DNA of 40,414 bases from Halobiforma nitratireducens JCM 10879 (GCF_000337895.1 NZ_AOMA01000003.1:64786-105199), one strand, 5' to 3'; numbered from the stretch's first letter, positions 1-10,055 are shown. Notes: generated by a model not told the origin, from the letters alone. Translations and numbers: made by a program.

Positions 1-84
1 CAGGGCTATTTGAACTTCTTCAGCTTGACTCTCAACACCGACAACTGGTTCGAGAAAATCTTGAGTACTGACTTCTACAGATGA
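1..84 (+). CDS. 3' end of an unidentified gene, cut by the window edge
   Basis: Frame 1 is open from base 1 to a TGA at 82-84 and encodes 27 residues ending in WFEKILSTDFYR. The piece is rich in aromatic residues (F, Y, W) and poor in the acidic residues and GC3 codons typical of the window, which would fit a transposase or other mobile or exported protein, but no family is recognised. The upstream part lies outside the window, so the start and length are unknown. It could also be a chance open frame. No gene is supported between 85 and 248. Confidence 0.4.
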   Translation, partial: QGYLNFFSLTLNTDNWFEKILSTDFYR

Positions 85-248
85 GCGTTCGTTTTATTAG
101 CGTACGAGTATCGGTTCCTCCGCGTAGCTTCACGTACCCAGTCGCCATCGAGTGCGACCGAGTATGCAGGTCAGACGGTCCATCATCGGTAGCAGTAGTC
201 GCCAAGAGAGTGACAAAACGACCCGCGACGAGAAGCGAATACGGGGCC

Positions 249-1739
249 TTACGCGTCGTCGATGCCATCCTGGGACCACATCCCCGTTGCGATCGCTTCG
301 GCTCGTTCTATTACCGTCCGGATCGGCACCCCCGCACTCGAGGCGACGCGTTTCGCGTCCTCGTACTCCGTGCTGATGTCGTACACCGTCCCTTCGGTGT
401 CGGTCGCGACTTTCACGGTGACCGCGTAGGTTTCGTCCCCGAACTCCAGGTCCACGGTGTCGAACGACCGCTCGGCGATCCAGCGGTGGGTCGCCCCGGC
501 CTCTCGCACGCCCAGCGTGCCCGTCTCCTCGGCCAGCGCCCGGGCGACGCGGCGTCTGTCTTCGGGTTTACAGACGATCTTCACGAGGTGGCCGGGACGT
601 GATTTCTTCATCGTCGCCGGCAGAACGGAAACGTCTCGTGCGCCCACGTCCGAGAGGGTCTCCTGCAGTCCACCGAGTACCTCCGGCGTCGCGTCGTCGA
701 GGTTCGTCTCGAGCACCGCGATATCGTCCCGGACAAGTTCGCCCGTGCCACCGTCGCCGACGAGCACTCGCAGCACGTTCGGATGCGGCTCGAGGTCGTA
801 GCCTCCGGCTCCGTACCCCGAAGCCGTGATCTCGAGCGACGGCAGCGACTCGACCCCGTCGGCGTAGTAACCCAGGATCGCCGCGCCCGTCGGCGTCAGG
901 AGTTCGGCGTCGACGGGGCCACCCCGGAGCGACCAGTCGGCACGTTCGGCGATTTCGACGACCGCGGGCGTCGGGACGGGAAACTCGCCGTGAGCCATCG
1001 CGGCGGTCCCGCCGCCGGTCGACAGCGGCGTGGTGACGACCCGGTCGACGTCCAGGTCGTGGATCAACGTGGCGGCACCGACCACGTCGGCGATCGCGTC
1101 GTCGGCACCAACCTCGTGGAAGTGGATCTCCGCGAGGTCGTCGCCGTGGACGCTGGCCTCGGCTTCCCCGAGGAGTTCGAAGATGGCCAGCGCGTCGCGT
1201 TCGACGGCCTCCGGGAGGGCCATCCGTTCGACGATTTCGCGGACCTCGAGGTAGCTTCGGTGGGGGCCGCGGCCTTCGGCGTGGACGCGGGTGGTGGCGT
1301 CGTTGTCGTGATCGTGGCTGTGGCCGTGGTTGGGATCGTGGCTGTGGCTGTGGTCGGCTGATCTCGAGTGGTCGTGGCTGTGGCTGTGGTCGTCTCCGTG
1401 ATCGTGATCGTGGTCGTGGTCCGGATTCGAGTGGTCGCTTTCGTGTTCGTGTCCGTCTCCGTCTCCGTGTTCGTGCTCGTGCTCGTTCTCGTGCCCCTGG
1501 ACGCCACTCCCTTCGGCACCGTCATCCTCAGTCAAAAACACGTCCACGCTCGTCGCGGCGATGCCACACTTGACTGTCTCCTCGAGCCGGTACTCGAGTG
1601 CTAGCTCGTCGGTTACAGCCTCGAGAGCGGCTGGATCAGCGCCGGCGTCGAGCAGGGAAGCGAGGATCATGTCGCCGCTTGCGCCCATACGGCCGTCGAA
1701 GGCGAGGGTTCGTGTCGTCGTGGTCGCGGTTTCGGCCAT
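249..1739 (-). CDS. larC: Nickel insertion protein LarC (P2CMN nickel chelatase) with a histidine-rich segment
   Basis: LarC inserts nickel into pyridinium-3,5-bisthiocarboxylic acid mononucleotide to form the nickel-pincer cofactor of lactate racemase-type enzymes. The 496-residue protein opens with AFDGRMGASGDM (about residues 13-24), matching the family's N-terminal FDxxxGxxGDM. It carries IHFHEVGADDAIADVVG near 205-221, the characteristic FHEVGxxDxI signature, and then the long LarC C-terminal half in one frame. Residues about 83-146 are an insert of His, Asp, Glu, Ser and Gly (HEHEH, DHDHDHDH, HSHSHDH), a probable nickel-storage or nickel-delivery loop. The ATG at 1739 is preferred over an in-frame start nine codons upstream because it lies directly before the conserved N-terminus. 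No larA, larB or larE lies in the window. The family call is firm and the target enzyme is unknown. Confidence 0.93.
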   Translation of the reverse strand: MAETATTTTRTLAFDGRMGASGDMILASLLDAGADPAALEAVTDELALEYRLEETVKCGIAATSVDVFLTEDDGAEGSGVQGHENEHEHEHGDGDGHEHESDHSNPDHDHDHDHGDDHSHSHDHSRSADHSHSHDPNHGHSHDHDNDATTRVHAEGRGPHRSYLEVREIVERMALPEAVERDALAIFELLGEAEASVHGDDLAEIHFHEVGADDAIADVVGAATLIHDLDVDRVVTTPLSTGGGTAAMAHGEFPVPTPAVVEIAERADWSLRGGPVDAELLTPTGAAILGYYADGVESLPSLEITASGYGAGGYDLEPHPNVLRVLVGDGGTGELVRDDIAVLETNLDDATPEVLGGLQETLSDVGARDVSVLPATMKKSRPGHLVKIVCKPEDRRRVARALAEETGTLGVREAGATHRWIAERSFDTVDLEFGDETYAVTVKVATDTEGTVYDISTEYEDAKRVASSAGVPIRTVIERAEAIATGMWSQDGIDDA

Positions 1740-1945
1740 AGCTGTGTGGGAGAGAGGCACGGCCAAAAACCCACCTTCTCGATGGCGGAGTCGGTGCCGA
1801 GGAGGGGATCAAATCCGCCGATGCCGTCACATCTATGTATCCGCCACCCGTTGTTTGAATTGGTAGCATCTAGCACAACCCAGGCTAGCAAAAAGCCTAT
1901 CCGATCACGAATCGGAGTCATTGACATCGCCGTCCATCCCGAATC

Positions 1946-4177
1946 ATGAACGAAGTTCAACTGGAGGTTGCGAAGGCGTACCCGAACGACTCGGGTCGCG
2001 GTATCGCCCGACTCGACCCGGACACGCTGTTGCATCTGAAGCTCAGTCCGGGCGACATCATCGAGATCGAAGGTGCGGATACGACCGCGGCGAAGGTGTG
2101 GCGGGCAGACCGGCAGGACTGGAACACTGACACCGTCCGTATCGACGGCTTTACGCGACAGAACGCCGACGTCGGGATCGGTGAACGGGTGACGATCCGG
2201 AAGGCGGAGGCGACGAAAGCCGATGAACTCGTCCTCGCGCCGCCGGAAGAGGCGTCGGTTCAGTTCGGCTCCGACGCCGCCGGCATGGTGAAACGCCAGA
2301 TCCTCAAGCGACCGGTCGTGGGTCGAGACATCGTGCCCGTGATGTCCTCGACGAACCACCCGTTCATGCGCTCGCCGGGCCAGGCGATCCCGCTGATCGC
2401 CGTCGAAACCGAGCCCGAAGGCGTCGTCCTCATCACCGAGGATACCGACGTCGAACTCCGGGAAGAGCCCATCTCCGGCTTCGAGAAGACCGGTGGCGGG
2501 ATCACCTACGAGGACATCGGTGGCCTGCAAAGCGAGATCCAGCGGGTCCGGGAGATGGTCGAGCTCCCGATGAAACACCCCCAAATCTTCAAGAAACTCG
2601 GCATCGAGCCACCCCAGGGGGTCCTGTTACACGGCCCGCCCGGAACCGGGAAGACCCTGCTCGCGAAGGCCGTCGCCAACGAGACCTCCGCGAGTTTCTT
2701 CTCGATCGCCGGGCCGGAGATCATCTCGAAGTACTACGGCGAGTCCGAACAACAGCTCCGGGAGATCTTCGAGGACGCCCAGGAGGAGTCGCCGTCGATC
2801 ATCTTCATCGACGAACTCGACTCCATCGCGCCCAAGCGCGAAGACGTCACGGGCGAGGTCGAACGCCGCGTCGTCGCACAGTTGCTGACGATGATGGACG
2901 GCCTCGAGTCGCGCGGACAGGTGATCGTCATCGCGGCGACCAACCGCGTCGACAGCGTCGATCCTGCGCTGCGTCGGCCCGGCCGGTTCGACCGCGAGAT
3001 CGAGATCGGCGTCCCCGACGAGACGGGCCGCGAGGAGATCCTTCAGATCCACACCCGTGGCATGCCGCTGTCGGACGACGTCAACCTCGGCCACCTCGCC
3101 GACGAGACCCACGGGTTCGTCGGTGCCGACATCGAGTCACTGACCAAAGAGGCCGCGATGAAGGCGCTGCGTCGGTACCTCCCCGAGATCGATCTCGACG
3201 AGGAGGACATCCCGCCGAGTCTCATCGACCGGATGATCGTCAAACGCGAGGACTTCCGTGGTGCCCTCAACGAGGTCGAACCGTCGGCGATGCGGGAGGT
3301 CCTCGTTGAGCTCCCCAAGATCTCCTGGGACGACGTCGGCGGTCTCCACGAGGCCAAAGAACAGGTCCAGGAGTCCGTCGAGTGGCCACTCAGTAACCCC
3401 CAGCGGTTCGATCGCCTCGGGATCGATCCACCCGCTGGCGTCTTGCTGTACGGTCCACCCGGTACCGGGAAGACGCTGATGGCGAAAGCCGTCGCTAACG
3501 AGACCAACGCCAACTTCATCTCGGTGCGGGGACCACAACTCCTCTCGAAGTGGGTCGGCGAATCCGAGAAGGCCATCCGTCAGACTTTCCGCAAGGCTCG
3601 ACAGGTCTCGCCGACGGTGATCTTCTTCGACGAACTGGACGCGCTCGCGCCCGGCCGTGGCGGCGGCGAGACGGGATCGAACGTCTCCGAGCGGGTCGTC
3701 AATCAGCTGCTGACCGAACTCGACGGGCTAGAGGAGATGGAGGACGTGATGGTCATCGGCGCGACCAACCGACCGGACATGATCGACCCCGCACTCCTGC
3801 GTTCGGGTCGGTTCGACCGGCTGGTTATGATCGGCGAACCCGACGTCGAAGGCCGAGAACGCATCCTCGAGATCCACACTCAGGACACGCCCCTGGCCGC
3901 GGACGTGACCCTACAGGAGATCGCCGAGATCACGGACGGCTACGTCGGGAGCGACCTCGAGTCGATCGCCCGTGAAGCGGCCATCGAGGCCCTGCGTGAA
4001 GACGAGGAAGCCGATGTCGTCGAGATGAGCCACTTCCGACAGGCGATGGAGAACGTTCGCCCGACGATCACGGACGAAATCCTGGACTACTACGAGCGAA
4101 TCGAAGAGGAGTTCCAGGGCGGTTCGGGTGGTCCGGACCCGACCGGCCGCCGCAGCAGCCGTATCGGGTTCCAGTAA
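1946..4177 (+). CDS. CDC48/VCP (VAT) family AAA+ ATPase
   Basis: This is an archaeal homologue of p97/CDC48/VAT, a cytosolic hexameric unfoldase that extracts or unfolds proteins, often for the proteasome. The 743-residue protein has the double-psi barrel N-domain (about 1-180), then two AAA modules. D1 has Walker A GPPGTGKT at 230-237 and Walker B IIFIDE at 285-290. D2 has GPPGTGKT at 503-510 and VIFFDE at 558-563. Both carry an ATNR sensor and a GRFDR arginine-finger segment. The length is normal for VAT. The C-terminus ends in RIGFQ and has no HbYX proteasome-docking tail. The gene is divergent from larC across 206 bases. Haloarchaea usually have several cdc48 paralogues, so no number is assigned. 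Confidence 0.96.
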   Translation: MNEVQLEVAKAYPNDSGRGIARLDPDTLLHLKLSPGDIIEIEGADTTAAKVWRADRQDWNTDTVRIDGFTRQNADVGIGERVTIRKAEATKADELVLAPPEEASVQFGSDAAGMVKRQILKRPVVGRDIVPVMSSTNHPFMRSPGQAIPLIAVETEPEGVVLITEDTDVELREEPISGFEKTGGGITYEDIGGLQSEIQRVREMVELPMKHPQIFKKLGIEPPQGVLLHGPPGTGKTLLAKAVANETSASFFSIAGPEIISKYYGESEQQLREIFEDAQEESPSIIFIDELDSIAPKREDVTGEVERRVVAQLLTMMDGLESRGQVIVIAATNRVDSVDPALRRPGRFDREIEIGVPDETGREEILQIHTRGMPLSDDVNLGHLADETHGFVGADIESLTKEAAMKALRRYLPEIDLDEEDIPPSLIDRMIVKREDFRGALNEVEPSAMREVLVELPKISWDDVGGLHEAKEQVQESVEWPLSNPQRFDRLGIDPPAGVLLYGPPGTGKTLMAKAVANETNANFISVRGPQLLSKWVGESEKAIRQTFRKARQVSPTVIFFDELDALAPGRGGGETGSNVSERVVNQLLTELDGLEEMEDVMVIGATNRPDMIDPALLRSGRFDRLVMIGEPDVEGRERILEIHTQDTPLAADVTLQEIAEITDGYVGSDLESIAREAAIEALREDEEADVVEMSHFRQAMENVRPTITDEILDYYERIEEEFQGGSGGPDPTGRRSSRIGFQ

Positions 4178-4438
4178 AACCCGACGGCTCGCGTTCCGGT
4201 TTTCGGTTTCGATTCCCACGTCGACGTTTTCACCCCGTAATCACGTCTTTCGACCGCCGTAGGCAGTGCTTTGGGCAACTCGAGTGCCACGTAGCGATCA
4301 GGCTGCCGATCGACTGTGCCGCTCCCGCCGTCCTCGAGCGACGCCGCGGCGTATTCGGTTGAATCGACGCCAACCGATCGAAACCGTCCGGGCGATATAT
4401 GCGACGCCGCCGTGAGGTGCGTCCCGTCAGGTGTTTCG
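4178..4438. other. Gene-free interval downstream of cdc48
   Basis: No gene is supported here. Open frames on the minus strand cross this interval but overlap the cdc48 3' end and the next gene and show no recognisable domain. The first 60 bases are T-rich on the plus strand (ggttttcggtttcg and cgttttc), as expected for transcription termination in archaea, but no strong hairpin accompanies them. Confidence 0.4.
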
Positions 4439-4735
4439 ATGGCAGAGTCCTCGAGCGGACGCGACGGAACCGCATCGCCCCCGGCGTCGGACACTCTAGG
4501 GGATTCGAAAACCGAATCGTCCGCCTCGGGCGGCCGCGGGCGTCTGGAGCGACTCCTCCCCGGGCTGGCGAAGCCGATCCGGAAGGCAGGCTTCTGGGGA
4601 GCGATCCTGCTTCCGTTCGTCTACGCGCCGTTGCTGTTCGTCGGGCTCTCAACGTGGATCGAAGCGGTCGTCTTCCTCGCGCTCGTCGTACTCAACCTGT
4701 TCGCGCTCTACGTCGGCCACTCCCATCGGCGATAG
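4439..4735 (+). CDS. Small two-helix membrane protein, haloarchaeal hypothetical
   Basis: The 98-residue protein has a Ser/Gly/Asp-rich, low-complexity N-terminal half (1-45), a basic patch (LAKPIRKAG) and two hydrophobic segments (about 52-72 and 76-94), ending in a short basic tail HSHRR. This predicts a small integral membrane protein with the N-terminus inside. The ATG at 4439 was chosen because the longer upstream frame is not protein-like and the composition becomes haloarchaeal from here on. No function is recognised. It is convergent with the exporter gene that follows. Confidence 0.6.
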   Translation: MAESSSGRDGTASPPASDTLGDSKTESSASGGRGRLERLLPGLAKPIRKAGFWGAILLPFVYAPLLFVGLSTWIEAVVFLALVVLNLFALYVGHSHRR

Positions 4736-4768
4736 GCCGACCGTCCCTCCGTCTCCGTTCTCGTCAGG

Positions 4769-5728
4769 TCACTCCCTCGAGTTCGAGTACAGTCGGTTGA
4801 GGGACCCGAACTCCTCGCGAAGCGCCTGCCGCTTGACCAGCGCGAAGCCGGCAACGATGAAACCGAAGCCGACGACGGTCGTCGCGTCGACGACTTCACC
4901 CAGGTAGAGCCAGCCGACGATCGTCGCGAAGATCGGTGCGACGTACGAAACCATGTTGATCTCGACGGCACCGAGTCGATCCAGCAGGTCGAAGTAAAGC
5001 AAGAATCCGAGAGCGCTGGCGATCAGCGAGAGGTACGCGAGCGCACCGAGCGCCTCGGGGTGGGTCCAGGCCGACGGATCGATCGGTTCTCCCATCGCGA
5101 GGCTGATTCCGTGCATCACGAGCGCGCCGCCGATCATCGACCACGCCTCCATCGTCTCGATGGGGAGCGAGGCGTCGATACGGCGGGTCAGCACGCTCCC
5201 GAGCGCGAACGAGGCCGCAGCACAGAAGACGAGCAGTTTTGCGACGAAGTCCGTCGACAGCAGGTTCGACGGGTCTGGCTGGGAGATGATCGCGACGCCG
5301 ACCAGCCCGAGCAAGACGCCGACGATACCGATCAGCGAGAGCGCGTCCGACGGGACCAGTACCCGAGCGAACCCGGTCGTCAGGACGGGCGAGAGACTCA
5401 CCAGGATCGCCGCTGCCGCCGCCGTCGTATGCTGTTGGCCGACGAAGAGGAAGGCGTGATAGGCGGCGATCAACAACACGGCACCGACCGCGACGACCGC
5501 CCACTCCTCACGGCCTCGCGGGAGCCAGGCCCCGTCCTCGAGAACGGCGGCTGCGTACACGAGCATGATGACTCCCGCGATGTCGTACCGCAGCGCCGCG
5601 AACAGTACCGGCGGAAAGTGTTCGAGGCCGGCGCTGATCGCGACGAAGGCGGACCCCCAGAAAGCCGCAAGTGCCAGGAAAAGGACGAGATTCCGGTACC
5701 GACTCACACCGGTAGTCCCGGTCGACAT
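4769..5728 (-). CDS. DMT-superfamily transporter with two EamA domains
   Basis: The 319-residue polytopic membrane protein begins RYRNLVLFLALAAFWGSAF, a typical EamA first helix with the AxxWGSxF signature. It continues with about ten hydrophobic segments in two repeated halves (about 10-145 and 160-300). The second half contains YLSLIASALGFLLYFDLLDRLGA and PIFATIVGWLYLGE, characteristic of RhaT/YdcZ-like drug/metabolite exporters. It probably exports an amino acid, nucleoside or other small metabolite across the cytoplasmic membrane; the substrate cannot be read from sequence. The length is standard. It ends in a basic cytoplasmic tail. Confidence 0.9.
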   Translation of the reverse strand: MSTGTTGVSRYRNLVLFLALAAFWGSAFVAISAGLEHFPPVLFAALRYDIAGVIMLVYAAAVLEDGAWLPRGREEWAVVAVGAVLLIAAYHAFLFVGQQHTTAAAAAILVSLSPVLTTGFARVLVPSDALSLIGIVGVLLGLVGVAIISQPDPSNLLSTDFVAKLLVFCAAASFALGSVLTRRIDASLPIETMEAWSMIGGALVMHGISLAMGEPIDPSAWTHPEALGALAYLSLIASALGFLLYFDLLDRLGAVEINMVSYVAPIFATIVGWLYLGEVVDATTVVGFGFIVAGFALVKRQALREEFGSLNRLYSNSRE

Positions 5729-5816
5729 CTCCTATACGTTTCGATCAGTACGGAGCGTCGCCGCGACCGTCGAGCGAGACTCGCCTGTCGTGTCCGTCCG
5801 CGCCGTCGGGACCGCC

Positions 5817-6182
5817 CTAGAGCGTGGCCCGAGCCCGGAGCTCGGGGTCCTCTTCTGTCTGTCGGAACTGCTCGAGGAGGGGCTGGATATCGTCGAACCC
5901 GTCGGCGAGGACGATGTCGCCGCTGCGCAGGTCGTAGTCGACGATGTCGTAGTCGGCCAGCCGGGGGAGGTGGTTGTGTACGAGCGAAACGTACGTCCGC
6001 TGGCGCGTCTCGTCGTCGATTCGGTCGACGGGCACGTCGTGTTCCCAAGCGGCGACCTGTGTGACGACGTCCTCGATGTGGACGTTGTGGTCGTCCGCCA
6101 GTTGGTAGAGCACGTAGCGGCGCTTCGACTTCGCGAGAAGTGAACAGGCAGCCTCCATTCGGCTGTCGCTCGTTCGGTGCAT
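5817..6182 (-). CDS. DUF7344-type winged helix-turn-helix protein
   Basis: The 121-residue protein matches the haloarchaeal winged-helix domain described as DUF7344. It has a helix KSKRRYVLYQLADDH, then VAAWEHDVPVDRIDDETRQR and the recognition stretch VSLVHNHLPRLADYDIVDYD, followed by a beta wing (SGDIVLADG). Such proteins are presumed transcription regulators, usually without an identified ligand. The ATG at 6182 is supported by an AT-rich box (gtgtaatacc on the minus strand, 6204-6213) about 27 bases upstream, consistent with a leaderless mRNA. Its neighbours are a DMT exporter and the peptide ABC operon; whether it regulates either is not known. Confidence 0.8.
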   Translation of the reverse strand: MHRTSDSRMEAACSLLAKSKRRYVLYQLADDHNVHIEDVVTQVAAWEHDVPVDRIDDETRQRTYVSLVHNHLPRLADYDIVDYDLRSGDIVLADGFDDIQPLLEQFRQTEEDPELRARATL

Positions 6183-6203
6183 ACTGGTTCCAGGTTCCCG
6201 TGG

Positions 6204-6213
6204 GTATTACACC
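6204..6213 (-). promoter_or_regulatory. TATA-like box of the DUF7344 regulator gene
   Basis: On the minus strand the sequence reads gtgtaatacc, centred about 27 bases before the ATG at 6182. This is the spacing expected if the transcript starts at or next to the start codon, as is common in haloarchaea. Confidence 0.45.
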
Positions 6214-6270
6214 TGGTGCCAATACAGATTGGGTTTCTCGCCTATCGTCTTTCTTTTCGAAACGAGGGTG

Positions 6271-6313
6271 AAAAATAGAACGACGGTCGCTCTCCGGGGG
6301 GAATCGGCCCCCG
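6271..6313 (-). terminator. Probable terminator of the peptide ABC operon
   Basis: Directly after the stop codon of the last ATPase gene there is a 6-bp GC stem (cgggggccgattcccccg on the minus strand, 6295-6313 with a 7-base loop). About 20 bases further on comes ctatttttcacc, with five consecutive T residues. Hairpin plus T-run at an operon end is suggestive; archaeal termination depends mainly on the T-run. Confidence 0.45.
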
Positions 6314-7771
6314 CTATCGGGAGTCCGACTCGGGAGCGCGATGCCCTGACTCGGCGAAGAGGTGGCAGGCGACGGGGTGGTCCTCGTCGGCGCTCGAGCC
6401 GTCGCTCGTGCTCGAGGGTCCGGCTTTCTCCATCCCCGTGCCTGTCCCTGTGCCTGTTCCTGCTCCTGCCCTCGTCTCCGTCCCCGTCCCGGAAAGGGGC
6501 GGGTTCTGTCTCTCACACACAGTCTCGTACTCGTCCCGGAGCCGTTCTGCGGCGGCCTCCCAGTCGGACGCCGCAAGCTCCGCCAGCGCCTCTTCGACGA
6601 TCGCGTCGTCTCTCGCGGGGAGGTCCCGGTCGAGCACTCGCTCTTTGAGCGTCGCGACGAACTCCGATCGGTCACCGACGGCCAACCGACCGTCTTCGAA
6701 CTCGAACTGGCCGTCCTCGCCGACCGTCTCGAGCGAGATATCCCGCCCTTCGATCCGTTCACGGAGGTCCATGATCGCACGGAACGCCGCCCGATCGATG
6801 TCGATGTCCTCGGGCGGGATCACCTTCGGACACCGTGTCCGGAATCGACAGCCGCTCGGCGGGTCTCGTGGGGACGGCACGTCCCCCGACAGCGTCTCGA
6901 TCTCGCGATCCTGTTCGTCCGTCGAAGCCCGGGGGACGCTCTCGAGTAGCGCCTCCGTGTAGGGGTGTTTCGGGTCCTCGAAGACGTCGGCAGCGGGCCC
7001 GATCTCGACGATCTCGCCCAGGTACATTACGGCGACCCGATCGCAGATGTGGCGGATCACCGAGAGGTCGTGACTGATAAGCAGGTACGTCAGGTCGAAC
7101 TCCGCCTGCAGGTCGTCGAGGAGGTTGAGAACCTGCGCCTGGACGGAGACATCGAGCGCGCTCGTGGGCTCGTCCAAGACCAGAAACTCCGGATCGAGGG
7201 CGAGCGCTCTCGCGATGCCGATGCGCTGGCGCTGGCCCCCCGAGAACTCGTGTGGATACCGATCCAGCTGCTCGACCGAGAGGCCGACTCGCTCGAGGAG
7301 CTCCCGAACCCGACGTTCGCGCTCCTGTTCGGTCCCGACATCGTGGACGGCGAGTGGCTGCTGGACGATCTCCCCGATCGTCATCCGGGGGTCGAGACTC
7401 GAGAACGGGTCCTGGAAGACGACCTGTGCGTCCCTCCGGAACTCCGTGAGATCGCTTCCCTCGAGGTCGTAGACGTTCTGTCCGTCGAACTCGACCCGGC
7501 CGGCAGTCGGCTCCTGCAGGCGAAGCAGCGTCTCACCGGTCGTCGACTTGCCACAGCCGGACTCGCCGACGAGACCGAGCGTCTCGCCCTCCTGAATGTC
7601 GAAGCTGACGCCGTCGACCGCACGAACGGCGACGGGGTCGTCCCCGAGCAGCCGATCGACAAGCGAGTTGTTCTCCCAGAAGTACTTCTCGAGGCCGTCG
7701 ACGCGAACGAGTGGCTGCCCGTCGGCGGGGGCGTCGCCAGCGCCAGCCGTGTCGGGTGTCTCGGTACTCAC
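6314..7771 (-). CDS. dppF: Peptide ABC transporter ATP-binding protein (DppF/OppF type)
   Basis: This is the second ATPase of a dipeptide/oligopeptide importer and hydrolyses ATP at the cytoplasmic face of the two permeases. Walker [10 protein letters not shown] is at 69-77, signature FSGGQRQR at 176-183, Walker B FLVLDE at 196-201 and the H-loop LLISHD follows. The C-terminal oligopeptide extension starts with CRFRTRCPK, and the usual closing CHLF appears only after an insert of about 130 residues typical of haloarchaeal members. That insert ends in a low-complexity Gly-Thr tract ([19 protein letters not shown]) encoded by short degenerate DNA repeats near 6430-6495. At 485 residues it is longer than the roughly 330 of bacterial DppF. 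The start is GTG, whose GTGA overlaps the upstream gene's TGA. Confidence 0.93.
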   Translation of the reverse strand: MSTETPDTAGAGDAPADGQPLVRVDGLEKYFWENNSLVDRLLGDDPVAVRAVDGVSFDIQEGETLGLVGESGCGKSTTGETLLRLQEPTAGRVEFDGQNVYDLEGSDLTEFRRDAQVVFQDPFSSLDPRMTIGEIVQQPLAVHDVGTEQERERRVRELLERVGLSVEQLDRYPHEFSGGQRQRIGIARALALDPEFLVLDEPTSALDVSVQAQVLNLLDDLQAEFDLTYLLISHDLSVIRHICDRVAVMYLGEIVEIGPAADVFEDPKHPYTEALLESVPRASTDEQDREIETLSGDVPSPRDPPSGCRFRTRCPKVIPPEDIDIDRAAFRAIMDLRERIEGRDISLETVGEDGQFEFEDGRLAVGDRSEFVATLKERVLDRDLPARDDAIVEEALAELAASDWEAAAERLRDEYETVCERQNPPLSGTGTETRAGAGTGTGTGTGMEKAGPSSTSDGSSADEDHPVACHLFAESGHRAPESDSR

Positions 7772-9060
7772 AGTCGATCACCTCCGGAGCTCTCGACGGT
7801 ACCTTCGGCCCGCTCGGGTTGGACGTCTTCCTCGGTGCGGTCCGGGTCCGCGTGCTTGTCCGCCGCGGCCCGCTCCGTCTCGCCGAAGTAGCCGTCGGGC
7901 AGCGCCCGCGTCCGGTCGTATCTTCGCTCGGCGAGCACGCATCGAACTTCGTGGTCGTCACCGCCGGCGTCGTACTCCGGCGGGTGGTCGAGACAGTCTT
8001 CCATCGCTTTCGGACAGCGGTCCGCGAAGTAACACCGGTTTTCCATCTCCGAGTCGAGGAGGCTCGGCACGTTTCCGGCAATCGGCTGGAGCCGGCCGGT
8101 CGTCCCGTCGAGATCCGGCAGCGAGCCGAGTAGCCCCTCCGTGTATGGGTGGACGTGCTCGTCGAAGACGTCCTCGAGGGAACCGCGTTCGACGATCTCG
8201 CCGGCGTACATCACGCCGACACGGTCACACATCCGAGCGATGACCCCCAGGTTGTGCGTGATGAGAACGATCGTCATCCCGGTCTCTTCCTGGAGATCGG
8301 CAAGCAGGTCCAGCACCTGTGCCTGAATCGTCACGTCCAGTGCGGTCGTCGGCTCGTCGGCGACGAGCACGTCCGGTTCGCCCGCGAGCGCCTGTGCGAT
8401 CATCGCCCGCTGGAGCATTCCACCGGAGTACTCGTGGGGGTACTCGTCGGCCCGCTCGACGGGGTCGGGAATGCCGACCAGCTCGAGGAGCTCGATCGCA
8501 CGGTTGCGGCTCTCCTCCGTGACGTACTTCTTCGAGGGCAACACCGTCGAGAGTGCGAACGAGCCGAACGAGTACTCCTCGGTCTTGGCCCGCGTCGAGC
8601 GGGGTCGGGAACTGGCACGCCGCTGTACTTCCACGGCCTCCGCGAGTTGCTCCCCGACAGTCAGCGTCGGGTTGAAACTGCTCTCGGGGTCCTGGAAGAT
8701 CATGCTGAACGACGTTCCACGCAACGACTCACGGATTTCCGGCGGCACCTCGAGCAGGTCGACGTACTCGCCGTCGACGGCCTCCGGGTAGTCGTCGCGG
8801 ACGGCGTCGGCCAGGTCCGAGTCGTGGAACTCGATCGATCCGTCGGTGATCTCGCCCGGCGGTTCGATCAGGTCCATGATCGACCTGGCAGTGACGCTTT
8901 TCCCGCTTCCGCTCTCGCCGACGATCCCGAATACCTCGCCGCGTTCGATCCGAAGATCGAGGTCTGCGACCGCGTTTACCTGTCCTTCCTGCGTGAAAAA
9001 CCGTGTCGATAGATCACTAACTCGTAGGATCTCCTGTTGTGTGTTCGTCATCGCTGTCAC
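7768..9060 (-). CDS. dppD: Peptide ABC transporter ATP-binding protein (DppD/OppD type)
   Basis: This is the first ATPase of the importer. Walker [10 protein letters not shown] lies at 48-56, a [15 protein letters not shown] signature follows, then Walker [13 protein letters not shown] and H-loop LITHNLGVI. The C-terminal oligopeptide-transporter module contains [15 protein letters not shown], with the spaced cysteines seen in DppD-type proteins. A charged insert (about residues 145-180, [15 protein letters not shown]) lies between the Q-loop and the signature. The tail is very acidic and hydrophilic. The start is GTG at 9060, overlapping the permease stop by 4 bases; an ATG three codons later (9051) is an alternative. 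It is translationally coupled to its neighbours in the order binding protein, B, C, D, F. Confidence 0.94.
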   Translation of the reverse strand: MTAMTNTQQEILRVSDLSTRFFTQEGQVNAVADLDLRIERGEVFGIVGESGSGKSVTARSIMDLIEPPGEITDGSIEFHDSDLADAVRDDYPEAVDGEYVDLLEVPPEIRESLRGTSFSMIFQDPESSFNPTLTVGEQLAEAVEVQRRASSRPRSTRAKTEEYSFGSFALSTVLPSKKYVTEESRNRAIELLELVGIPDPVERADEYPHEYSGGMLQRAMIAQALAGEPDVLVADEPTTALDVTIQAQVLDLLADLQEETGMTIVLITHNLGVIARMCDRVGVMYAGEIVERGSLEDVFDEHVHPYTEGLLGSLPDLDGTTGRLQPIAGNVPSLLDSEMENRCYFADRCPKAMEDCLDHPPEYDAGGDDHEVRCVLAERRYDRTRALPDGYFGETERAAADKHADPDRTEEDVQPERAEGTVESSGGDRL

Positions 9061-10055
9061 CGTCCTTCACCTTCGATGTTCGGGTCCAGTGCGTCTCGGA
9101 ACCAGTCGCCCAGCAGGTTGACGCCGATCACGGTCAGAACGATCCCGATACCGGGGAACATCGAGACCCACGGTCGGGTCCTGAGTACGTCCTGCCCGCG
9201 CTCGATCTCGTATCCCCACGACAGGGTCGTCCCGGAGAACCCGAGATAGGCAAGCGAAGCCTCGAGCAGGATGATGACCGCGATCTGGATCGTCGCGAGG
9301 ACGATAATCGGCGTCAGGCTGTTCGGGAGAACGTGCTGGAGCAGTATCGTCCTATCGCTCGTCCCGAAGCTCTTTGCGGCCTTGACGTACTCCTCGTTGC
9401 GGATCGCCAAGGCTTCGCCGCGTGCGACCCGCGCGAACCAGACCCAACTGACGAGGCCGACGACGATCGTTACGGTCCCGGGTATCGGAATGGCTTCGGG
9501 CATCCCGTCGGCCAGACCGATCATCACGAACGGATCGGGAACCATGACCGGCGACTCCCCGAACACGCCGATCAACGCGAGCGCGAGGACGAGCGCGGGA
9601 AACGCGAGCATGGTGTCTGCGACTCGCATCAGCGCGTCGTCGACCCGACCGCCGTAGTAGCCGGCGATCAATCCGACGGGGACGCCGATCGCGAGTGCCA
9701 TGATCGTCCCGAGAACGCCGACGAGCAAGGAAACACGGGCACCGTAGAGGAACCGCGAGTAAACGTCTTGTCCGACGTTGTTCGTTCCCAGAATGTGCTC
9801 GCTCGTCGGCTCGACGGTTATCTCGACGATCTCACCGTCTTCGGCGATACTTCCGGTGTACTCGTGGCCGATCGGCGGATACTCCGCGCCCTGCTCGTCG
9901 TAGTAGCCGGTTCGGGTCGGGTCGTGGGTGGCCAAAAGCGGCGCGAACGTCGCCATGAGGATGATCGAGACCAGCAGGACGAGGCCGATCTTCGGGAGTA
10001 GACTCTGGAAGAACGTTCGCTTCAGGTTCGACTTGACTCTGTCCGAAATCATCAC
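9057..10055 (-). CDS. dppC: Peptide ABC transporter permease (DppC/OppC type)
   Basis: This 332-residue inner-membrane permease has an N-terminal helix (GLVLLVSIILMATFAPLLA), a long extracytoplasmic loop with HILGTNNVGQDVYSRFLYGAR (the DppC hallmark GTDxxGRDxxSR), and then five further helices. The cytoplasmic EAA loop reads ARGEALAIRNEEYVKAAKSF and docks to the ATPases. The start is GTG at 10055 or ATG at 10052. Both overlap the upstream permease stop, indicating coupled translation. Together with DppB it forms the translocation pore. Confidence 0.94.
   Translation of the reverse strand: MMISDRVKSNLKRTFFQSLLPKIGLVLLVSIILMATFAPLLATHDPTRTGYYDEQGAEYPPIGHEYTGSIAEDGEIVEITVEPTSEHILGTNNVGQDVYSRFLYGARVSLLVGVLGTIMALAIGVPVGLIAGYYGGRVDDALMRVADTMLAFPALVLALALIGVFGESPVMVPDPFVMIGLADGMPEAIPIPGTVTIVVGLVSWVWFARVARGEALAIRNEEYVKAAKSFGTSDRTILLQHVLPNSLTPIIVLATIQIAVIILLEASLAYLGFSGTTLSWGYEIERGQDVLRTRPWVSMFPGIGIVLTVIGVNLLGDWFRDALDPNIEGEGR

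Noticed and set aside
1290-1500. Short direct DNA repeats that at first look like a CRISPR array or tandem repeat locus
   Set aside because: The units are degenerate, lack unique spacers and simply encode the His-rich stretch of LarC.
4090-4494. Minus-strand frame of 134 codons between cdc48 and the small membrane protein
   Set aside because: It overlaps the cdc48 3' end and the next gene, with no domain or promoter.
6430-6495. Tandem ctgtgc/cctgtc units as a possible regulatory repeat
   Set aside because: They lie inside the dppF reading frame and encode its Gly-Thr tract.
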